From Mycoplasmoides fastidiosum (GTDB taxonomy: Bacteria; Bacillota_I; Bacilli_A; Mycoplasmatales; Mycoplasmoidaceae), in NCBI RefSeq assembly GCF_024498275.1, contig NZ_CP101809.1, forward strand, positions 868,001 through 932,000: a stretch of DNA of 64,000 nt, in the 5' to 3' direction. The notes under the pieces were generated by a model, which was not told where the DNA came from, searched no databases, and was given only the letters and a program-made list of their open reading frames with translations. Of the stretch, positions 40,558-54,800 are shown in pieces (the stretch's first letter is position 1; each line of letters opens with the position of its first letter). The position numbers and the translations under genes are program-made.

Positions 40558-40627
40558 ATCGCAATTAAGGCATGATAAAAATGTTTATCAAAACTTAATA
40601 AATTAAATTAAGGATCTTATTGTTTAA

Positions 40628-42799
40628 ATGATTAAAAAACTGAAATTTAAATCTAAATTTTTGTTTAGCATTTTTAGTATTAGCTCCATTTCAGCTTTTG
40701 TTTTATCTGCCTGTTCAGATATTTTGAGCATTCCGCCCCGAATCTCAAATAATCATTCTGAACAAGAACCATCCAACACAAATAGTGATACTAATGCATC
40801 ACCCAGAATTTTTCCTAATATTGATGATAATCAATCTTCTGTAAATTCATCAAGAGTCATTCCTTCTTCTACGGGATCTGAAACTAGTAAACCCACTAAC
40901 TCTGCTGAATCAAAATCTAAAGATTCTGTAGACGAAAACGATCAGCACCGGATTCGTTATGTTGCTTTAGGTGATTCAATTACGGCTGGTTATAATGGTG
41001 ATTTAGCTGGAATTGATACCAGTGGTGATTTTGATACAACCGCAAGAAACATTACGGGTTGAAGCTATCCTTCTTATTTTGCCAGTTATATTGAACAAAC
41101 TCAACCAGGTTTAATTGGTAGTTATCATAATTTAGGCTTAAGTGGCTCTACAATTGATGATTGATTGTATTTATTGGGTGATACTGTCAGTGGTTATCGT
41201 CCAGAAAACCGGTTTAATTTATTTAACTCTCTAAAAGAAGAAAATAAGAAATATGAAAATCCTTACCAAAATAGATTTGATACTTATTTTGGTCAAGGTG
41301 TAGATGCATTTAAACAAAAAGGTTTTACTGAATCTTTAAAGAAAATTAAAGCAGCAAACCTAATTACTATTGCGTTGTCAGCAAATGATTTTTTTAATAA
41401 ATTTAATTTTGCTAATTTGTTTGGCAAAACTAATTTAACCCAATTGGGTCAACAAATCAATTTAGTTGTTGAAGAAATTGAAACTAATTACATTAAATTA
41501 GTCAATAAATTACAATCTCTCAACCCCCAAGCAACCATTGTTTTGGTTAATTATCCTCAGCCATTATTACGATTAACACATTTAATTAATCAAGAACTTG
41601 CTAAAACTTTTAAAAATCAAGGTTTGAAAACTAATAATTATTTAGAGTTTTTCTTTGACTCTATTAATCAAATTCCTCGTGGTGTTTATACCAAACTAAC
41701 TAATAAGAATAAAGTAAACTTTGTAAGTGTTTTTAATCCAACTTTTTGAAAACAACACTCAAAAGAATTAACTCACAATTTATTTGATATTCACCCGACT
41801 AAATATGGTCAAAAACAAATTGGCTTAGAATTATTTTTAAAACTAAGTTTAGATCAGACCCAAATTAAATCACACGATGAAGAAAATCCGACTGGTGAAC
41901 TAAAAAAATTAAATCCATTTTGAGCTATGGATGAGCAATATCTAATTCAGGATTTAGGTACTTTCCGCCAGTTCTTGAAATTTGATTCTGAAAAAAATTT
42001 TAGTAAATTAGTTAGTCAGTATGCGGGTACCTTATCAGACCCACTAACCTTAAAAGATAATTTACCTAACGACACTAATTTGGATTTAAGCAAAATTGGA
42101 AAAAAAGAAAATTGATCTTCCCCATTAAGATTTTTCTTAAATAATTTAGCAAATTCTAATGATAATGCTAATCTTTATAATGTTTTAAAATCTTTATTAT
42201 TTCCGATAGCAACAAAAACTGATAAATTAGATCAATTTATGACAACAGTTTATGCTGGAAAATCTAATTTTGTCCACATGTTGAATTACTTATTAGAAGA
42301 CGGATCATTTTTAAGTAACACTTTAAATGGTCTTGTTAAAAAATTAGATAGTTTAGAAAATCAAAATTTTGATAAAGCTGTTTTAGAACAGACTTTGCAA
42401 ACCACTTTTAGTGCTATCAATCCGCTAAATTATTTGTCTATAATCACTAAATTATTAGACTTGTCAACTCAAGATTTTATAAAAAATCAATTGGAAAAAA
42501 TTCAAGAATTAATAAAACCAAATGGAGACTTAAATACTATTGTTGTTAATTTAGCAAAACAATTTTTGCCAAAAATTGCAACTTTAAATTCTTTAGTTAA
42601 ATCCTTATTAGGAATTGGAAATAAAAATCTTAATGGATTGGTTGAGAAATCTAATTTCGAAGCAACTACACAAAAATTTGCTCATGAATTACTGACAATA
42701 TTTCTAGCAGGTTCTAGTAAATTATCTCAAATCACTGCAAAATTAGCTAGTTATATTGATGAATTAAATAGCCCTTCTAAATCTTCTCCTTCAAATTAA
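40628..42799 (+). CDS. SGNH/GDSL-hydrolase lipoprotein, copy 4 of 5 (intact)
   Basis: A full-length 723-residue protein very similar to copy 3, with the same signal peptide, lipobox VLSACS, linker with NNHSEQEPSNT, and SGNH blocks ALGDSITAGYNGD, GLSGSTIDDW, ALSANDFF and FDIHPT. It differs from copy 3 in patches, most clearly around residues 450-480 (VSQYAGTLSDPLTLKDN replaces VEKYVGTKDKPLVLTDN), which looks like a gene-conversion or divergence block. Its C-terminal end resembles copy 2 more than copy 3 in places. It has its own promoter and terminator. Together with copy 3 it is the only complete member of the array. Confidence 0.9.
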
Positions 42800-42822
42800 T
42801 TAACAAAACATATAAACAATAA

Positions 42823-42856
42823 ATAAAAAGCAACCTGTTATAAGGTTGCTTTTTAT
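42823..42856 (+). terminator. Terminator of lipoprotein copy 4
   Basis: A 14-base stem ATAAAAAGCAACCT/AGGTTGCTTTTTAT with a 6-base loop. Confidence 0.9.
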
Positions 42857-43049
42857 ATATCTTTGATCAATGATTAAATTTTGAATCTTAAAATTTTTAC
42901 ACATTTTGGTTTAAAAAAAGAATCTTATTATTTTCAAAATCTAATAATTTACATTTCATTTTCAGATTATTCATTAAAAATTTTAATGATTGTTTATTAG
43001 TTGTTTAAGTTCAATCAAGAACTAAAAAAACTAGGTAATATTTTTATAG

Positions 43050-43055
43050 TATAAT
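43050..43055 (+). promoter_or_regulatory. -10 element of lipoprotein copy 5
   Basis: TATAAT within TTTTTATAGTATAATAACAA. The rest of the 331-base gap shows no gene. Confidence 0.6.
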
Positions 43056-43130
43056 AACAAAATTAAGTTTTGATAGGACAAATGATCTTGTTAAGACCTA
43101 ATAAATTGAACTAAGGACTTTATTGTGTAA

Positions 43131-45304
43131 ATGATTAAAAAGCTGAAATTTAAATCTAAATTTTCATTTGGAATTTTCAGCATTAGCTCTATTTCTGCTC
43201 TTATCTTGTCAGCTTGTTCAAATGTGTTAACCTCTCAACCAGAGAATTCAAACAATCATTCTGAACAAGGATCATCCGGTGTAAATAGTGATGCTAATGC
43301 ATCATCCAAAACTTTTCCCCAAATGGATGGTGGAAAACCATCTAATAAATCATCTAAGATTACCCCCCCCCGGCTGAATCTGGGACTACCAAACCTACTC
43401 AGCCAAAACCTGATTCTCAACATAAAAATGATGTTGAAAAAAATGATAATCATCACATCCGTTATGTTGCTTTAGGTGATTCAGTTACAGCTGGTTACAA
43501 TGGTGACTTAGCTGGAATTGATACTAGTGGCCAATTTAATTCCGATACTAAGCAAATTACAGGTTGGAGCTATCCTTCTTATTTTGCTAATTACATTCAA
43601 CAAACTCAACCAGACTTAATTGATAGTTATCATAATTTAGGACTGAGTGGTTCTACAATTGATGATTGACTATACTTATTAGGTGAAAATGATTCTAGTT
43701 ATCATCCAGATAATCGGTTTAACTTATTTGATTCTTTAAAAAAAGATAATCAAAAAAATCAAAATCCTTATCTAAGCCGTTTTGACGAATATTTTGGTCA
43801 AGGTGCAGATGCTTTTAAACAAAGTGGTTTTACTAAATCATTAGAAAAAATTAAAGCCGCAAACCTAATTACTATTTCGTTATCAGCAAATGATTTTTTT
43901 AATAAATTTAATTTTGCGGAACTATTTACTAAAACTGATTACCAAACTTTAAGCCAGAAAATCAGATCAGTTGTTCAAACCATTACAGCTAGTTATGTCA
44001 AATTAATTAATAAATTAAAAACAATTAATTCTCAAGCAACCATTATTTTGGTTAACTATCCTCAACCATTATTACGTTTAACTAGTTTAATTAATGGAGA
44101 ATTAACTAAATTATTGCAAACTAAAGATGTTGAAGTAACTGATCTTTTAGGATCCTTATTTGATATTGTGAATCGAATTCCGCATAATACTTATGAAAAT
44201 TTAACTAATAAAGATAAAGTCAATTTTATAAGTGTTTTTAATTCAACTTTTTGAAATAAATATAAAAAAGAATTGGCTCATAATTTATTTGATATTCATC
44301 CAACTAAATACGGTCAAAAACAAATTGGGCTAGAATTATTTTTAAAATTAAGTTTAGATCAATCTAAAACTGAATCTAAAGATCCAGAAAATTCAACTAG
44401 TGAATTGCAAAAATTAAATCCTTTTTGGGCCATGAATGAACAATATCTGACTCAGGATTTAGGTACTTTCCGCCAATTTTTAAAATTTGGACCTGAAAAT
44501 ACTTTTACAAAATTAGTTGAAAAATATGTTGGAACTAACGATAAACCTTTAGTTTTAGAAGACAATTTACCCAACGATACAAATGCAAGTTTAGAAAAAA
44601 TTGCCAAATTAGAAAGTTGATCTTATCCATTAAGATTTTTCTTAAATAACTTAGCTAGTTCCAATGGTAATGGCAATCTTTACAGTGTTTTAAGATCATT
44701 AGTATTCACAACTGTTGCTGCTACTCCTGAATTAGATAGATTCATGATCACAGCCTATGAAAACAAATCTAATTTTGTGCATTTACTAAATTATTTATTA
44801 GAAGATCGATCGTTTTTAAATACATTTCTCAATAACCTTGTGAAGAAATTAGACACTTTAACAAATCAAGATTTTACTCAAACAGTTTTAGAAACAACTT
44901 TACAAGCTGTATTTGCTGCTGTTAATCCTATAAGTTATTTAAGTATTCTTACTCAGTTGCTAAATTTAGCTAAACAAGATTTTATTAAAGATCAAGTTGA
45001 AATAATTAAACCACTGATTGAACCAAATGGTGATTTAAATATTATTGTTGTAAATTTAATCAAACAATTTTTACCTAAACTAGAAACCCTAGGTGATATT
45101 GTGAAGAGTTTATTACATATTGATCACAAAAATCTTGATGGATTGTTATCAAAATCCAATTTTGAAGTAGCTACCCAAAATTTTGCCAAAGAATTATTAA
45201 CATTATTTTTAGTGACTTCAGGCAATGCCCTTGTTGATATTCCCAATAAATTATCCCATTACATCGATGAACTAAACAAACCTGCTCAAACAAGTACTAA
45301 ATAA
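43131..45304 (+). pseudogene. SGNH/GDSL-hydrolase lipoprotein, copy 5 of 5 (frame broken at a C9 tract)
   Basis: The frame starts like the other copies (signal peptide, lipobox LSACSN, Ser/Asn-rich linker) but hits a run of nine C at 43363-43371, after which it reads out of frame and stops at 43475 (114 residues). In the -1 frame the whole hydrolase (ALGDSVTAGYNGD, GLSGSTIDDW, SLSANDFF, FDIHPT) and C-terminal region continue without another break to 45304. One more C (ten) or two fewer (seven) restores a protein of about 724 residues. A pure C run this long is out of keeping with the AT-rich sequence and lies in the linker just ahead of the enzyme domain, as expected for an on/off switch. Confidence 0.8.
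43363..43371 (+). repeat. C9 homopolymer in lipoprotein copy 5
   Basis: Nine consecutive C inside the coding region. Copy 2 has the interrupted form ACCCCTCCCTCGG at the same place, which cannot slip as easily. Confidence 0.9.
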
Positions 45305-45331
45305 TGTCATATTAGACATGTTAAATAAAGC

Positions 45332-45362
45332 AAAAAGCAACCTCAAAAGGTTGCTTTTTTTA
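45332..45362 (+). terminator. Terminator of lipoprotein copy 5
   Basis: AAAAAGCAACC/GGTTGCTTTTT, 6-base loop, T tail. Confidence 0.9.
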
Positions 45363-45489
45363 ACGAATTTCTTCCCATTAAAAATTTAATAAGTTTAAAA
45401 TTAAAGCATAGAAATTATTATCTAAATAATAACTTAAATAAAGCAATTTTATTTTGGTTATTAATTGCAAAAATTAAGGATTATCTCTC

Positions 45490-46881
45490 ATGAATAAACC
45501 TACTAAAAGCTATGACGTTGTAGTCATTGGCGCTGGACCTGGTGGTCATGTTGCGGGTCGTTTAAGCGGCTCATACGGCTATAAAACTTTGGTTTTAGAT
45601 GCTCATAATTATGGTGGCACTTGTTTAGGACGGGGTTGTTCTCCTTCTAAAACTTTAATCGCTTCTGCTAAAGTTTATGAAGCTGCTAAACACGCTGAAA
45701 ACCAAGCAATTGATGTTTGTTGTACTAGTTTTGACTGGGACAAAATTCAAGCCCGTCGTCAAGCTAAACGGGTTTTATTAGAGCCCCACGTTATTGATTT
45801 AATTAATCAAGGTAAAGCTGAAACCTACATTGGTTATGCAGAAGCAATTGATGAACACCATTTGAAAGTTAATGATGAAATTATTGAATTCAAACACTTA
45901 GTTCTATCCACTGGAGCCAAACCACGACAACTAAATTTACCTGGATTTGCTGAAGGTTATGCCCGGGGTAACATTATTTCTAGTGATGAAGTTTTAGAAC
46001 TGAAAGAAGTACCAAAAACCATGGTCATTATTGGTGGGGGAATTGTCTCCATGGAAATGGCTTTTGTTTACGCTGCTTTTGGCACTGTCATTACTATTTT
46101 GGATGCTAGTCCCCGCATTTTACCCCAATACGATCCTGAAGTTTCTGACTACATGGTACGCTATTTAAGTATGAAAAACCAAATGATCATTAAAACTGGG
46201 GTCAAAATTATTGATGCTAGTGAATATGGTGTTCAATACGAAGACAGTGATGGTAACCGACATTTTGCGGGTGGTGAAAAAGTGTTAGTGGGAATTGGGC
46301 GGGAAGCTAATTTCTACGGTTTTGAAAAACTAAACCTAAAACGTCGCCCAAACGGACAATTAGAAATTAATGAACGTTACCAAACTTCATTGCCACACGT
46401 GTATGCTTCTGGTGATGTGGTTAATACCGTCCAAAATTCTTATGTGGCCTATGAAACTAGTCGGATCATTGTTGATAACATTCGCGGCGAACCAACCCAA
46501 ACCCTAACCAATTTAATTCCCGTAGCTTGTTTTGGTAAGCCCGAAATTGCAGCAATTGGTTTAAACGAAGAGCAATTAAAACAACAAAACAAAAAATATG
46601 TAGCATTACGAGTGGATACTGATTTATTATTACGCACCATTACTGATGAACAATTACCAGGATTCATTAAAATGCAAGTTGATCCGGATACCAACCAAAT
46701 TTTAGGAGTAACCATTGTTGCTGAAAACGCTAATGAATTAATTGCTTTAGCCACTTTAGCAATGCACACCAACCAAACCGTGTTTGCTCTAGCTGAAATT
46801 TTGTATGCCCACCCAACTACTTGTGAAGTTTATGGCACAGTTGCGAAAAAATTAATTGCTAAATACAACCTTCAAAAATAG
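45490..46881 (+). CDS. Dihydrolipoamide dehydrogenase-like class I disulfide oxidoreductase
   Basis: A 463-residue FAD enzyme. The FAD site is VVIGAGPGGHVAG near residue 10; the redox cysteines are in GGTCLGRGCSPSKT (Cys45 and Cys50 by count from GGT), with GR...S replacing the usual NVGCIP; the NAD site is MVIIGGGIVSMEMAF; ASGDVV binds FAD; the C-terminal HPTTCE holds the His-Glu pair. It lacks a lipoyl domain and is not next to pyruvate dehydrogenase genes. The role may be lipoamide, CoA-disulfide or another disulfide; lipoamide dehydrogenase is the nearest family I can name. It has no UGA codon and starts after TAAGGA, in its own unit with a terminator. Confidence 0.8.
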   Translation: MNKPTKSYDVVVIGAGPGGHVAGRLSGSYGYKTLVLDAHNYGGTCLGRGCSPSKTLIASAKVYEAAKHAENQAIDVCCTSFDWDKIQARRQAKRVLLEPHVIDLINQGKAETYIGYAEAIDEHHLKVNDEIIEFKHLVLSTGAKPRQLNLPGFAEGYARGNIISSDEVLELKEVPKTMVIIGGGIVSMEMAFVYAAFGTVITILDASPRILPQYDPEVSDYMVRYLSMKNQMIIKTGVKIIDASEYGVQYEDSDGNRHFAGGEKVLVGIGREANFYGFEKLNLKRRPNGQLEINERYQTSLPHVYASGDVVNTVQNSYVAYETSRIIVDNIRGEPTQTLTNLIPVACFGKPEIAAIGLNEEQLKQQNKKYVALRVDTDLLLRTITDEQLPGFIKMQVDPDTNQILGVTIVAENANELIALATLAMHTNQTVFALAEILYAHPTTCEVYGTVAKKLIAKYNLQK

Positions 46882-46900
46882 AAGTAGATTTCATAAACAT

Positions 46901-46934
46901 AAAAAACAACCATCAAACTTGATGGTTGTTTTTT
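46901..46934. terminator. Bidirectional terminator
   Basis: A perfect 16-base stem AAAAAACAACCATCAA/TTGATGGTTGTTTTTT with a 2-base loop, between two genes that converge. Confidence 0.9.
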
Positions 46935-46956
46935 GTTGTGGGGGAGTCAGCTAGTT

Positions 46957-47769
46957 CTAGCTTGCTAAAAAATCTTTTAGGGTTTGTAAATATAATTGAT
47001 AATCATCAATTCACGGGGAATGGCCACAATTAGCTAATTCAATTGTGTGACAACTAGGATTGGTGGTTTGGTAATACTGGGCAATTTTGGGTGTATTAAC
47101 CACCCGATCAAACTGACCATAAACCATTCAAAACGGGACTTCAACCGCTTTAATCCCTTCTTCAACCAGCGCTAAATTACTATCCAATAATAAACTTGGT
47201 CCTAAAGTCCGATAACCCAAACCATAAACCGTACAACTGTTAATTAGCTGAATTCATGATTGGGTGTTTTTCACAAAAATCCCGTCTTGTAAATAGTCGC
47301 CTAAACGATGAAAAAAGGGTTTAGCTTTTTTTAACCAGTCTTCAAAATTATCCGGGAAAAAGATCGGGTACAGTTCTGGAATGGTAGTTTGAATCGTTTT
47401 GTTCACTGGACCAATTAAAAACATTTTGACAAATAAATCAGGTCGTTTCCGATAAATCAAAGCCGCAATTGCCCCACCCATGGAATGTCCCACAAAAATT
47501 AAGTTGTGCAATTGCTTCATTTCAATGAATTTCAACACGATTTCCACATAAAAATGGATGTTAAAATCAGTTGATTTATGCGCAATTGTCCGACCATGTC
47601 CCGGATAAGAAACTGAATAATAATCATAATCAGTGATCGCTTGTTCTACTTTTTGGTGGGCTAAATAACTCGAAGAAAACCCAGGTAAATAAAAAATGGT
47701 TCCCTTCGGATTAGTCACTTTTTTTTCGAAGTATTCCACAACTAAGTGGTTGTATTCAAAAAAATTCAT
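46957..47769 (-). CDS. Alpha/beta-fold hydrolase
   Basis: A 270-residue serine hydrolase joined over UGA-Trp at 47254. The nucleophile elbow is VGHSMGG (Ser96), the oxyanion region FYLPGFSSS is near residue 27, the acid is in VYGQFDRVV and the His in ANCGHSPW. It has no signal peptide, so it should be cytoplasmic. The family includes esterases, thioesterases and lysophospholipases; the substrate cannot be told from sequence. It is a single gene between two terminators; no clear promoter was seen. Confidence 0.88.
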
Positions 47770-47874
47770 ATTTCAATAACTTTCAGTGTAAATGCGTTTG
47801 TAAAAACTATTTTTAATTATAAACCTTTATCTTTTGAATTGGGGTTGACATCGGTTAGTCAGAATGTTGACAAG

Positions 47875-47906
47875 AAAAAAACTTGGGTAAGGACCCAAGT
47901 TTTTTT
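47875..47906. terminator. Terminator after rpoC
   Basis: AAAAAAACTTGGGT/ACCCAAGTTTTTTT with a 4-base loop, 18 bases past the rpoC stop. Confidence 0.88.
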
Positions 47907-47923
47907 AGTTTTACAGCAGTTGC

Positions 47924-51862
<3,939 letters not shown>

Positions 51863-51896
51863 AAAACCTGCTTTATATCTTGCTTATTGGTCACAA

Positions 51897-54800
51897 TTAA
51901 TTTTCTTCTTCGACAGATTCGTCGATTAAATGGTTGTTGTTATCAGCGTCGTCGTCGTCTTCAGTTTCTGTATCAAACAATAATGCTTCATCATCTTCTA
52001 ACTCATCTAATGGCACTTCTTCTAGTTCTAATTCCTCATGGCGATAGATTTCGTTTTCTGAGAAACTGTTTACTTCATCAATCCCATCAACAATTGCTTC
52101 GGTTTTGGTATTTTTATAGATTTGGTTTTCTTCGGTTTTGGCATCTAAAAATTCATAAGAATTCATTAGCTTGCTATTTTGACCATACTGGATGTTAATC
52201 CGGAAACATAAACCTTCTAATTTTTTCACTAGCAATTTAAAGGATTCTGGCAGTAATGGTTGGGGTAGTTTACGCCCCTTAATAATCGCAGAATAAACCG
52301 CATTGCGGGCTTGGACATCATCGGATTTCACGGTCAATAATTCACGTAAGTTATAAGCTGCTCCATAAGCTTCTAAAGCTCATACTTCCATTTCCCCAAA
52401 CCGTTGGCCACCATTTTGGGATTTTCCCCCTAATGGTTGTTGGGTAATTTTGGAATATGGTCCCACTGAACGAGCGTGAATCTTATCATCAACCATGTGG
52501 TCTAGTTTTAACATGTAACTAATACCGACTGAAATTGGGCGTTCAAATTTCTCTCCGGTTCGGCCATCATACAAATCAAACTTCCCTTTGTTAATGGTTG
52601 GGTCTAAACCAGCTTCTTTCATAATTTCAATTAAATCAGTGTGGTTTACCCCTGAGAAAACCGGGGTAGAAATTTTGTAAATTAAATCTTCAGTTAACAA
52701 ACCAGTCTGCTTCAGAATCATGGTTAGATTAACATCACTCAATTTTTCTAAAGCTTGTTTCTCTGTGTTAATGTTAATTTCATCAATGTGTTCTTTGAAG
52801 TTTTTTAACAAGTTGACAACATTAGTTTCGCGTAACCCGAACATTTGACCTATTTGGGTTGTTGGAGTGTTGTTAAAATAAGCTTTAATTAATTCGCGTA
52901 ACACTAGTTTTCGACCGGCTAAGCCCAAGTGCATCTCTAAAACTTGGCCAATGTTCATCCGGCTTGGTACACCTAGTGGATTTAACAGAATATCAACTGG
53001 AGTGCCATCTTCTAAGTGGGGCATATCTTCCATAGGCACAATGCGGGAAACAATCCCTTTGTTACCATGTCGTCCAGCCATTTTGTCCCCCATTTGGATT
53101 TTACGTTTTTGGGCAACAAAGACTTTAATGATTTCAATCACATCGTCGTTCAGTTCATTCCCTGATTGCACAGAGAACCGTTTTACCGCAGCCACTACAC
53201 CTTCACCACCATGGGGTACTTTTAAAGAAGAATCTTTCACTTGTTTAACTTTTTCAGAGAAGATTGCTTGTAATAATTTTTCTTCTGAACTTTGTTCAAC
53301 TTGGGCTTTAGGTGAAGTTTTTCCAACTAAAATATCGCCTTCATAAACTTCAGCCCCAACAATAATTACCCCATCTTCATCCAAATAACGTTTTGCATCA
53401 TCAGAAATATTAGGAATTTGGCGGGTAATTTCTTCATCCCCGTTTTTGGTTCGCAAACATTCAATGGTGTGTTCATCAATGTGAATCGAAGTGAATAAAT
53501 CATCTTGAACTAACCGGGAAGAAAGCACGATCGCATCTTCATAGTTATAGCCACTTCAAGTGGTAAACGCCACTAACACGTTTTGTCCTAACGCTAATTC
53601 CCCGTTTTGCATCGCGGGACCATCGGCTAAAACTTGACCTTTTTGAATTGCTTCACCCGCTCGTACAATTGGGGTTTGGGTGTTAGAAGTATCTTGGTTA
53701 GAACGTTTGAATTTCACCAAATGGTGACAGCGGTTCACCCCTAAATTTTCATAACGCACTGACAGACTTTCCCCATCGGCTGCGACTACAATTCCATCTT
53801 CTTCAGCCACTAAAGCCATACCTGAATCCCGGGCAATTGGGTATTCTAACCCAGTCCCCACAATTGGTGCATAAGGACGCAGTAAAGGAGTTGCTTGACG
53901 TTGCATGTTCGCTCCCATCAGGGCCCGGTTCGCATCATCGTTTTCTAAGAAGGGAATGGATGCAGTGGAAATGGAAACTACTTGACAAGGGTTAACATCA
54001 ATATAATCAACATCTTTAGCTTCAAAAGATTCAATAAACGAACGATAACGTGCGTTAACTGGAGATAATAATTTGTTCTTTTTATCCCGGGGGCTAATAG
54101 CTTCAGTAATCACATACTCATCTTCGCGTAAAGCAGTTAGTCAGTGAATTTCATCCGTAATCACCCCGTTACGTACTTTGTAATATGGTGAAGTAATAAA
54201 CCCTAATTCATCAATTTGTGAATAAGTTGCCAGTGACATGATCAGCCCAATATTCATTCCCTCTGGGGTTTCAATTGGACAAATTCGGCCGTAGTTCGAA
54301 TAGTGAACGTCCCGAATATCTAGGTTCGGGTCATCACGGTTAATTCCCCCTGGTCCCATTGCAGAAATTCGGCGTTTGTTAGTTAATTCAGATAACGGGT
54401 TTTGTTGGTCAATGAACTGGGTTAATTGGTGGGAATTAAAAAATTCTTTAATAATGATTTGGAACGGTTTAGTGTTAATTAAAGATTTAACACTAATTTG
54501 TTCGGTATTACCCTCGTTTTTCAACGAAATATTTTTCATCTTAACTTCAGATGCGGCCATTTTTTCCCGAATGAATTTTTCAATTCGTAATAAGGCAATT
54601 TGGATGCGGTTGCATAATAATTCAGAAATTAGACGCATCCGTTTATTACCTAAATGATCGATATCATCAAAACTACCAATCTCTTTATCAATGTGGGATA
54701 AATAAGAAAAAACGGATAATAAATCTGCAAATGAGATCGAATCACTAGAAGTATAATCAGGCACTCCGATTAAAGTTAAGATCGGACTGTTTTCTTCTTG

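Larger units (their letters stand above)
33339..45362 (+). repeat. Tandem array of five lipoprotein transcription units
   Basis: Start-to-start distances are 2311, 2507, 2471 and 2503 bases. Each unit repeats a TATAAT promoter, a short leader with a small hairpin, the gene, and a terminator of related sequence (a GCAAC/GTTGC core in copies 2-5). Copies 3 and 4 are near-identical over long stretches. This is a classic substrate for recombination. Confidence 0.9.

Noticed and set aside
33339-45362. Tandem repeats as a CRISPR array or mobile element
   Set aside because: The repeats are complete lipoprotein genes; no short direct repeats with spacers, transposase or terminal inverted repeats were seen.
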